The translations under genes were made by a program, and so were the position numbers. From an uncultured Pseudomonadales bacterium (GTDB taxonomy: Bacteria; Pseudomonadota; Gammaproteobacteria; Pseudomonadales; Azotimanducaceae): DNA of 64,000 nucleotides. The stretch lies in contig OY282447.1 of assembly GCA_958296165.1 (NCBI GenBank), positions 930,001-994,000 of the forward strand, written 5' to 3'. The notes under the pieces are model-generated. The model did not search any database and was not told the DNA's origin. It worked only from the letters and a program-made list of their open reading frames with translations. Positions 54,577 to 64,000 of the stretch are shown here, in pieces. Each line of letters starts with the position of its first letter. Positions within the stretch are counted from its first letter, which is position 1.

Positions 54577-55920
54577 ATGCGCATAGACGAGCTCCGAGTG
54601 GTCAATTATCGGCGTTTCGTCGATCGTACGTTGACGTTCGCCGAGCCCTTCACGTTGCTGATTGGCGCCAATGGCACTGGCAAGACCGCAGTTGTCGACG
54701 CTTTGGCCATCGCCCTCGGCGCTGCACTGCTGGAAGTGCCAGCCGGACCAACCCGCCCCATCCATCGCCAGGAAGTACGACGTACCTACCGGCATGCAGG
54801 CGAGACCGTCCATCTGGTCGAGCACAATCCCACTAGCGTGACGGCTAGGGGATCGGTGGGCGATCGTCAGATCGAGTGGACACGCGAACTGAAATCCACG
54901 AAATTGCGCACTACTCGTCAACACGCAAGGCCAGTCAGGGCCGCAATGGCGGACTTGGTTTGTCGCAGCACGGAAGACGACGACACCGTGTTGCCCTGCA
55001 TCGGATATTACGGCACGGGGCGATTGTGGGCTGAACAACGGCTCATCGCAGGTGGGCTGGATCCCGACAAGCCGAAGCTGCGCTACGCCGGCTACCGGAA
55101 TTGCCTCACGCCCGCTTCATCTGCCCGGCACCTCGTCGCTTGGGTGAAGCGACTCGCTCTGATCCAAGCCCAGCGCGGCGGGCAGCTTGAGACTTTGCAG
55201 GCGGTCTGCGAAGCGATAACAGGATGCGTAGAGGATGCCGTAGACGCCGCCTTCGACTTCGCGGAGGACGACATCGTCATCGAGTTTTCCGATAGTTCGC
55301 GCTTCCCTTTGTTTCTGCTCAGCGACGGTCAGCGACGCATGGCGGCCACCGCTGCCGACATCGCCATGCGGTGTGCCCAGCTCAACCCGCATCTGAATGG
55401 CCAAGCTCTTACCGAGACGCCTGGCGTCGTGCTGATCAACGAGATTGACCTACACCTGCACCCCCGCTGGCAGCGGCGAGTCGTGGAAGACCTGTGCGGG
55501 ACCTTTCCTCGCATGCAGTTCGTAGCGACTACGCACTCGCCGTTCATCATCCAATCTATACATCGCGACGCCACTGTCGACCTTGACAGGGATGAGAACG
55601 GGTTCATTTCCTATGAGGAACGGAGTATCGAGGACATCGCCGAGGAAATCATGGGTGTCGCTCAGCCGCAAAGAAGCCGACGTTTTCTAAATATGGTCGA
55701 CGCAGCCGAACAGTATTACCGGGCGATCGAAGACGCCGGTGCTGAATCCGACGCAAGACAGGTGGACATTCTGAGAGCCAAGCTCGACCATCTCGAAGAA
55801 CGCTTCGCCGACAGCCCGGCGTACGTCGCCCTTCTTCGCTTGCGCAGACTGTCCAGAAGGAGTGCGTGCGATGTTCGAGAAGATAGACGGCATGGAAGAC
55901 AAAGCCCAGGCCGTCAATGA
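54577..55920 (+). CDS. COG3950 / PtuA-like AAA ATPase inserted in the ccm operon
   Basis: The start ATG 54577 (MRIDELRVVNYRRF) gives 447 residues. Walker A is GANGTGKT (30-37), the ABC-type signature LLSDGQRRMAATAADIAMR, Walker B GVVLINEIDLHLHPRWQRRVVEDL and the switch THSPFIIQSI. This is an SMC/ABC-type ATPase of the COG3950 group, which includes PtuA of the Septu defence system. No HNH partner (PtuB) is visible after it. The last 25 or so residues after RLRRLSRR are basic and atypical, possibly altered. It separates ccmB from ccmC on the same strand. Confidence 0.8.
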   Translation: MRIDELRVVNYRRFVDRTLTFAEPFTLLIGANGTGKTAVVDALAIALGAALLEVPAGPTRPIHRQEVRRTYRHAGETVHLVEHNPTSVTARGSVGDRQIEWTRELKSTKLRTTRQHARPVRAAMADLVCRSTEDDDTVLPCIGYYGTGRLWAEQRLIAGGLDPDKPKLRYAGYRNCLTPASSARHLVAWVKRLALIQAQRGGQLETLQAVCEAITGCVEDAVDAAFDFAEDDIVIEFSDSSRFPLFLLSDGQRRMAATAADIAMRCAQLNPHLNGQALTETPGVVLINEIDLHLHPRWQRRVVEDLCGTFPRMQFVATTHSPFIIQSIHRDATVDLDRDENGFISYEERSIEDIAEEIMGVAQPQRSRRFLNMVDAAEQYYRAIEDAGAESDARQVDILRAKLDHLEERFADSPAYVALLRLRRLSRRSACDVREDRRHGRQSPGRQ

Positions 55921-56077
55921 TGTGGTCCAAGTAGCCAAATCCGGCGGCTTTGGTCCGTGTGGATGGCTGTGTTTTCCGATTACCCGCACATTATGCGAAC
56001 GTCTGCGGCGAGATTTCGTGGGCACAGCGTCGCCGGTTGAATGCGCGAGACGGCGCACGGCCATCAGCGGAACGTGA
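55871..56077 (+). CDS. small ORF behind the ATPase, strong ribosome site
   Basis: This 68-codon frame starts at ATG 55871, nested over the ATPase 3' end, with AGAAGGAG eight bases upstream. The first 30 residues (MFEKIDGMEDKAQAVNDVVQV) look coding. The rest is Cys- and Arg-rich and loses coding character, so it may be a truncated or shifted partner gene. No family is recognised. Confidence 0.35.
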   Translation: MFEKIDGMEDKAQAVNDVVQVAKSGGFGPCGWLCFPITRTLCERLRRDFVGTASPVECARRRTAISGT

Positions 56078-56220
56078 GCCGGCGGCCAGAGTACCAACCG
56101 TGGCAACCGTGGTATGTTGCGCCCGTTGCGGCGCACCACAGAGAAGCGGTGGCCCGTGCCGGAGCGCGGCGTCGTCGCGCACTGGTTCTCTCGGCGTCCG
56201 CGACCACCTTGATCGGGAGC

Positions 56221-57003
56221 ATGTCGGGAGCGTATGGAACAGTGGGCTTAGGCTCGTGGGCCAAGCGGGCTTTTCACAGAACCGGCTCGCCGCGCTGGTT
56301 CTTCGCCGGCTCGCGGCGGTGGATGATCGGCCTGTACACGCTCGGCATCGCATTGATTCTCGTCGGCTCGATTTGGGGCTTGGGGTTCGTGCCGCCGGAG
56401 CGCTATCAGGGCGACAGCTTCCGCATCCTGTTCGTGCATGTGCCAGCCGCGTCGCTGGCGCAGACCATGTACATCGCCATTGCCGTGGCCGGCCTTGTAT
56501 ATCTCGTCTGGCGCATGAAGATGGCGGAAATGCTGATCGCCGCGGCAGCACCCATTGGCATGGCGGTCACCGCCGCGGCATTGGCTACCGGCATCATCTG
56601 GGGCATGCCGACTTGGGGCAAAGGATGGGTGTGGGATGCCCGCACCGTCTCCACTCTGGTGTTGCTGCTGTTGTTCTTCGGCCTGCAAGCCCTGCGGCAA
56701 GCGATAGCGCACCCGGAGCGCGCCGCCTTGGCGGTTTCTCTGTTGGCAGTGGTAGGCGTCGTCAACATCCCGATCATCAAGTACTCGGTAGAGTGGTTCA
56801 CCACCCTGCATCAGCCGCCAAGCATTGAGATCGGCAAGCGGCCGACCATTGCCTCGGTGTACCTGTGGCCGCTCGCCGTGAACGCCCTCGGCTACTATTG
56901 CTTCGTCGCTGGCGTTGTCATCGCGGCGTTGCGCGTACGGATTGTCGAACGCGAAGCCAACGCCGAATGGCTGCGCAGCTGGCTTGCGAAGCAGGAACGA
57001 TGA
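56221..57003 (+). CDS. ccmC: haem transporter subunit CcmC
   Basis: The start ATG 56221 (MSGAYGTVGLG) behind GGGAG gives 260 residues. It has six hydrophobic helices and the tryptophan-rich periplasmic loop GKGWVWDARTVSTLV, which binds haem for transfer to CcmE. Conserved histidines occur in FVHVPAAS and TTLHQPPSIEIGKRP. The longer frame upstream to 56041 is not conserved. It overlaps ccmD by four bases (ATGA). Confidence 0.94.
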   Translation: MSGAYGTVGLGSWAKRAFHRTGSPRWFFAGSRRWMIGLYTLGIALILVGSIWGLGFVPPERYQGDSFRILFVHVPAASLAQTMYIAIAVAGLVYLVWRMKMAEMLIAAAAPIGMAVTAAALATGIIWGMPTWGKGWVWDARTVSTLVLLLLFFGLQALRQAIAHPERAALAVSLLAVVGVVNIPIIKYSVEWFTTLHQPPSIEIGKRPTIASVYLWPLAVNALGYYCFVAGVVIAALRVRIVEREANAEWLRSWLAKQER

Positions 57004-57200
57004 CCGATCTACTGTCCATGGGCGGCCACGGCGCCTACGTGTGGAGCGCCTACGGCCTCAGTCTAGTCGCCTTGATCGCGATCGGCGTGTGGCCGTTGGC
57101 TGCAATGCGCAACGTCATCCGCCGCGCCCGGCGCCGCCAAGCCCTGCGCGACCACGGCAGCTCCGATGCCGTCGAGCGAGGACATGACCCCGCCACGTAA
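57000..57200 (+). CDS. ccmD: haem exporter small subunit CcmD
   Basis: This 66-residue protein has one transmembrane helix (VWSAYGLSLVALIAIGVWPL) followed by a basic segment (RRARRRQAL), the classic CcmD layout. CcmD helps release haem-loaded CcmE from CcmABC. It starts inside the end of ccmC and overlaps ccmE. Confidence 0.88.
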   Translation: MTDLLSMGGHGAYVWSAYGLSLVALIAIGVWPLAAMRNVIRRARRRQALRDHGSSDAVERGHDPAT

Positions 57201-57621
57201 ACAACGCCTTGCCGCAGTGCTGTTCGTGCTCGGCGGCACTGCCGTCACGCTGGCGCTGGTGCTGCTGGCGCTGGAAGAGAACGTCAACCTGTTCTATGAA
57301 CCAGCCAAGGTAGCGAGCGGCCAAGCCCCGCACGGCGTAGACATCCGCGCCGGTGGCATGGTGGCAGCTGGCAGCGTAGTCCACGACGACACCGGGCTAG
57401 GCGTGCGCTTCGTCCTGACGGACTATCAGGGTCACAACTTCCAAGTCGCCTTCACTGGCATCTTGCCGGGCATGTTCCGCGAAGGCCAAGGCATTCTGGT
57501 GACTGGCCAGTTGGCTGAGGACGGCACGTTCCAAGCGCAAGAGGTGCTCGCCAAGCACGACGAAAACTACATGCCGCCGGAGCTGCACGACATCGCCCAA
57601 CGCGCATCCGACCCAGGTTGA
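57184..57621 (+). CDS. ccmE: cytochrome c maturation haem chaperone CcmE
   Basis: This protein of about 145 residues has an N-terminal anchor (AAVLFVLGGTAVTLALVLLAL), a beta-barrel with GLGVRFVLTDYQGHNFQVAFTGILP, and VLAKHDENYMPPEL. That last stretch contains the histidine that binds haem covalently. ATG 57184 follows an AGGA site; ATG 57166 is an alternative. ccmF, ccmG and ccmH do not follow; smc comes next. Confidence 0.93.
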   Translation: MTPPRKQRLAAVLFVLGGTAVTLALVLLALEENVNLFYEPAKVASGQAPHGVDIRAGGMVAAGSVVHDDTGLGVRFVLTDYQGHNFQVAFTGILPGMFREGQGILVTGQLAEDGTFQAQEVLAKHDENYMPPELHDIAQRASDPG

Positions 57622-57650
57622 TCTTGCTGCAAATCAATCGCAAATCCGTG

Positions 57651-57678
57651 TTGCATCGTGTGGTGGTTTCGCTACACT
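57651..57678 (+). promoter_or_regulatory. sigma-70-type promoter upstream of smc
   Basis: TTGCAT (57651-57656) and TACACT (57673-57678) are separated by 16 bases, ending 34 bases before the smc start. The site is a credible promoter for smc-zipA-ligA and would decouple them from the ccm genes. Confidence 0.5.
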
Positions 57679-57712
57679 CCGATGCACGACAACGGAACTG
57701 TCGTCACGCTGC

Positions 57713-60700
57713 ATGCGCCTAAAGGAAATCAAGCTCGCCGGTTTCAAATCCTTCGTGGATCCAACCAGCGTCCTGCTTCCCGGCAATCGGAACACCGTAG
57801 TCGGGCCTAACGGCTGTGGCAAATCCAACATCATCGACGCAGTGCGATGGGTGATGGGCGAGAGCTCAGCTAGGCAGCTGCGCGGCGAAGCACTCACGGA
57901 CGTCGTCTTCAACGGCTCCAATGCGCGCCAACCCACGGCGTTGGCATCCGTGGAGCTGCTGTTCGACAATCGCGACGGGCGCGTCGGCGGCAAGTTCGCG
58001 CCCTATGCGGAGCTCGCCATCCGGCGCGAGGTCACGCGAGACGCCCAGTCCACCTACTACTTGAACGGCACCCGCTGCCGCCGCCGCGACATCGCGGACG
58101 TATTCCTAGGCACCGGCTTTGGGCCGCGCAGCTATTCCATCATCGAGCAGGGCATGATCTCTACGCTCGTGGAAGCCAAACCAGACGACTTGCGCGCCTA
58201 TCTGGAAGAAGCCGCAGGGATTTCCAAGTACCGCGAACGGCGCCGCGAGACGCACAACCGCATCCGCCACACGGTCGAGAATCTCGAACGCTTAACGGAC
58301 CTTCGCGACGAACTAGAGCGGCAGCTCACGCACTTGAAGCGGCAAGCGAAGGCTGCCGAACGGTACCGCGAACTCAAGGAGCAGGAACGGCGCGGGCGCG
58401 CGGAGCTGTTCGCCATCCGCATTAACGACGTGAGCGCTGAGCTCGAACAGCGTGAGGCCACAGCCAACACCTTGGAAACCGAACTCGCGAAGGTGCAGAG
58501 CAGCCGCCAAGCGATCGAGACCGCCTTGGAGAAAAGCCGGGCGCTACACGCGGAGCAGAGCGACGCGACCGCCACCGCACAAAGCCGTTACTACCAACTC
58601 GGCGCGGACGCCAGCCGGTTGGAGCAGGCCATCGAGTTCGATCGCGACCGCATCAAGCAACTCGAAGAAGACTTGCAGGCGTTGGCGGGGCGGCAGCAGG
58701 AAACCGCGGCCCAACTCGATGCCGATCTCGCCCGCATCAAAGACACTACGGAGCAGCTGGCAGCCAAGAAACCGGCCCTCGCCAGCAGCGAAGCCGCGGA
58801 TAGCGAGGCGACCGAGCAACTCGATGCGTTGGAGCGCAGCAGCCGTGCCGGCCAACGTGATTGGGAAGATTTCAACCGCCGCGCTCATCACAACGATAAC
58901 GAGCTGCAACTCTGCCGTAGCCGCATCGAACACGCTCAACAAACCGTGCAGAACCTGCAAGATCGGCTTTCCAAACTCGATGCAGAACCCCAAGCGCCCG
59001 TGGACGCCGGCCTCGGTGAGCTAGCGGCCAAAGTGCAAGCCGCCAAGGGGGAGGTGGAGCGCATCAAGGCCGCCATCGCTGCCAATGACGTAGCGTTGGC
59101 GGCGCTGCGGCAAGAGGTCGCCGCCGCCGAGACTGCGGTGGCCAAGGGCAGCGCGAGCGCCGAAACGGTACGCCGCGAGCTGGCGGCCGTTGCCGCGGTG
59201 CAGGAAGCGGCTCTGGGCCGCAAGCAGTCGCCAGGCAGTGCCGCCGAACGCTGGATCGACGCCAACGGCTTGCGCGATGCGCCGCGGCTCGGCCAACGGC
59301 TAACCGTTGAACCGGGCTGGGAACGTGCTGTCGAGACCGTACTCGACGGCGATCTGCAGGCGATCGTCACACCGAACGCCGAAACCCTTGCGGCTACGCT
59401 CGCCGAAGTCGACAGCGGGCGCGTGACGCTGATCGACCCTCACCGCGCCAGCGCCGAGAGTGCCAACGGCCTGCCAGCACTGGCAACCTTCGTGCAACAA
59501 GAACTCGGCACCTTGGCAGCCGGCGTATACGCCGCGGATTCGATCGGCGATGCCCTGGAGCATCGGCCGAGTTTGGCGCCCGGCCAGAGCATCATTACGC
59601 GAGAGGGCTTGTGGCTGGGCGTCGACTGGCTGCGCTGGGATCGCGGCACGCAGGAGTCCGAAGGCGTCATCCAACGCGCCCGGGAGTTGGAAGCGCGGCG
59701 CACGGAAGTTGCCGCAGCCGAGACCGCGCTACGGCAATGCACAGAGCAGCTCGGCGTGGCGCAACTACGCTTGGCCGATTTGGACGAGCAACGCGAAGCC
59801 AAGCGCGCCGAGCACGCAGCCGCGGCAACGCAACTGTCGCGGCTGGCGGCAGAACACGACGTGCGCCAAGTACGCTTGGATGAAGCCCGCGCCCGCACGC
59901 AGCGCATGTTGGCGGAAAAGCAGGAAGTGCGCACCCAAATCGCGGCGCAAGAGCGGCTTGAGGCAAGCTATCGAAAGCGGCTAGGCGAACTGCAGGCCGC
60001 AGCCGAGCGGCTCCGCATCGAGGGCGACACGCTAAGCGCCGCACGGGAACGCGGGGCGGCGGAACTCAACGATGCCCGCGCCACGGCGCGCGCAGCCCAA
60101 GACGCCTTCCAACGCCACCGCGCCGAATACGGCGCTCTCGAGGCATCGCTCGCCGCTGCGCAGACCACCAGCGCAAGGCTGCTCGCACAGCGCCAACAGT
60201 TCAACGCCCGCAGCGACGAACTGCGCTCGGCAGTGGCCAGCAACCAGGCAGCCATTCCCGCCAAGCAGACGGCGTTGGAAGAAAAGCTCGCCGATCGGCT
60301 CGATGTCGAACGCCAGCTCGCCGACATGCGGCGTCAGCTGGGCGGCACCGAGACCGAAATCCGCACGCTCACAGGCCGTCGAGCGGAGGCGGAGCGCAAC
60401 GCCGAAAAGGTCGGCGGTCGCTTGCAGGAGGTTCGCGTCGAGCGCGAGCGGCTAGCGGCCAACCACGACAACCTGCTCACGCAGCTAGAGGCGACCGGCA
60501 TCGGCCTGCAAGAAGCACTGAACGGCCTGCCGGACGGCGCGACGGAGACGCTAGCGGAAGAGGCGTTGGCCAGCATCGACAGGCGCATCGTCCGCTTGGG
60601 GCCAATCAACCTAGCCGCCATCGACGAATACCAAACCCAGTCCGAACGCAAGCAATATCTGGATGCCCAGCACGCCGACATCGAGGCCGCGTTGGCGACT

Positions 60701-61213
60701 CTGCAAGCGGCCATCCGGCGCATCGACCGCGACACGCGCGTGCGTTTCAAGGACACCTTCAACCGGGTGAACGACAACCTCAAGGTGTTGTTCCCCAAGT
60801 TCTTCGGCGGCGGACATGCCGCATTGCAGCTCACCGGCGACGACTGGCTCGACACTGGCATCGGCCTAATGGCCCGGCCGCCCGGCAAGCGCAACGCCAG
60901 CATTCACTTGCTGTCCGGCGGCGAGAAAGCGATGACCGCGGTGGCGTTGATCTTCTCCATCTTCCAGCTCAACCCAAGCCCGGTGTGCCTGCTGGACGAG
61001 GTCGACGCACCGCTTGACGATACGAACGTGGAACGCTTCGCAGAACTCATTCGAGAAATGTCCAGCGATGTGCAGTTCGTGGTTATCACCCACAACAAGC
61101 AAACGATCGAGATGGCGGACTATCTGTTGGGCGTGACCATGCAGGAAGCGGGGGTATCCCGGCTGGTCTCGGTAGACGTAGACAAAGCCGCAAGGATGGC
61201 GGCGGCTGGCTAA
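57713..61213 (+). CDS. smc: chromosome segregation ATPase SMC
   Basis: This 1166-residue protein is of full SMC length. The N-terminal head has Walker A GPNGCGKSNIIDAVRWVMGE and SYSIIEQGMIS. Two long coiled coils flank a central hinge (about 500-650, with ETVLDGDLQAIV). The C-terminal head has the signature LLSGGEKAMTAVALIFSI and Walker B CLLDEVDAPLDDTNVERF. It condenses and organises newly replicated DNA with ScpAB. It heads the smc-zipA-ligA group, 27 bases before zipA. Confidence 0.97.
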   Translation: MRLKEIKLAGFKSFVDPTSVLLPGNRNTVVGPNGCGKSNIIDAVRWVMGESSARQLRGEALTDVVFNGSNARQPTALASVELLFDNRDGRVGGKFAPYAELAIRREVTRDAQSTYYLNGTRCRRRDIADVFLGTGFGPRSYSIIEQGMISTLVEAKPDDLRAYLEEAAGISKYRERRRETHNRIRHTVENLERLTDLRDELERQLTHLKRQAKAAERYRELKEQERRGRAELFAIRINDVSAELEQREATANTLETELAKVQSSRQAIETALEKSRALHAEQSDATATAQSRYYQLGADASRLEQAIEFDRDRIKQLEEDLQALAGRQQETAAQLDADLARIKDTTEQLAAKKPALASSEAADSEATEQLDALERSSRAGQRDWEDFNRRAHHNDNELQLCRSRIEHAQQTVQNLQDRLSKLDAEPQAPVDAGLGELAAKVQAAKGEVERIKAAIAANDVALAALRQEVAAAETAVAKGSASAETVRRELAAVAAVQEAALGRKQSPGSAAERWIDANGLRDAPRLGQRLTVEPGWERAVETVLDGDLQAIVTPNAETLAATLAEVDSGRVTLIDPHRASAESANGLPALATFVQQELGTLAAGVYAADSIGDALEHRPSLAPGQSIITREGLWLGVDWLRWDRGTQESEGVIQRARELEARRTEVAAAETALRQCTEQLGVAQLRLADLDEQREAKRAEHAAAATQLSRLAAEHDVRQVRLDEARARTQRMLAEKQEVRTQIAAQERLEASYRKRLGELQAAAERLRIEGDTLSAARERGAAELNDARATARAAQDAFQRHRAEYGALEASLAAAQTTSARLLAQRQQFNARSDELRSAVASNQAAIPAKQTALEEKLADRLDVERQLADMRRQLGGTETEIRTLTGRRAEAERNAEKVGGRLQEVRVERERLAANHDNLLTQLEATGIGLQEALNGLPDGATETLAEEALASIDRRIVRLGPINLAAIDEYQTQSERKQYLDAQHADIEAALATLQAAIRRIDRDTRVRFKDTFNRVNDNLKVLFPKFFGGGHAALQLTGDDWLDTGIGLMARPPGKRNASIHLLSGGEKAMTAVALIFSIFQLNPSPVCLLDEVDAPLDDTNVERFAELIREMSSDVQFVVITHNKQTIEMADYLLGVTMQEAGVSRLVSVDVDKAARMAAAG

Positions 61214-61240
61214 AGGCCCGGCTTTCGGGGAGGATTCTCA

Positions 61241-64000
<2,760 letters not shown>

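Overview
The window is a GC-rich bacterial chromosome segment, most likely from a gammaproteobacterium. Three arrangements point there: smc-zipA-ligA on one strand at the right end, rplU-rpmA-obgE-proB facing a divergent polyprenyl synthase (the ispB position), and a UUG-started rpsT divergent from murJ. No tRNA, rRNA or CRISPR array was recognised.

Layout. 1-5.4 kb: two tandem paralogous RND efflux permeases (the first cut by the window edge) with a small lipoprotein between them. 5.6-14.7 kb: an accessory, defence-like island. It holds a four-gene minus-strand cassette (small alpha-helical protein, ribbon-helix-helix protein, repeat-bearing membrane protein, DUF262/HNH nuclease), a DUF1643-XRE fusion, a DUF4258/antitoxin-like pair, a second DUF262/HNH gene, a higA remnant and a DNA methyltransferase. 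The last three carry visible frameshifts. 14.7-16.9 kb: a GMC oxidoreductase and its small subunit, the large gene broken by a 74-bp duplication-type insertion. 17.0-20.1 kb: an apparent operon of an AlbA_2/Schlafen-type ATP-binding protein and two restriction-endonuclease-fold proteins. 20.1-36.4 kb: metabolism and transport (exported methyltransferase, ppdK divergent from acs, DUF2089 regulator with a pentapeptide-like partner, Baeyer-Villiger monooxygenase, CaiB/BaiF CoA-transferase, orphan P-loop ATPase, GPH-type symporter, TonB receptor). 36.5-38.3 kb: a small degraded island with a truncated gene, a PD-(D/E)XK protein and the C-terminal stump of a tyrosine integrase. 38.4-53.2 kb: core genes (murJ, rpsT, proB, obgE, rpmA, rplU, polyprenyl synthase, NAD-kinase-like protein, S9 peptidase, folA, lgt, NRDE protein, SDR, uppP, VOC protein, outer-membrane protein). 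53.2-57.6 kb: cytochrome c maturation genes ccmAB and ccmCDE, split by an inserted COG3950/PtuA-like AAA ATPase. 57.7-64.0 kb: smc, zipA and partial ligA.

The strongest candidates for something new are the AlbA_2 plus double-nuclease operon (17.0-20.1 kb), the four-gene membrane/DUF262 cassette (5.6-8.5 kb), the DUF1643-XRE fusion (9.1 kb) and the ATPase lodged inside the ccm operon (54.6 kb). Frameshifts were seen only in the accessory stretch between about 8.5 and 16.5 kb and in the integrase stump. This suggests decay of an acquired island, although assembly errors cannot be excluded from sequence alone. All family assignments come from motif recognition by eye, not from database searches.
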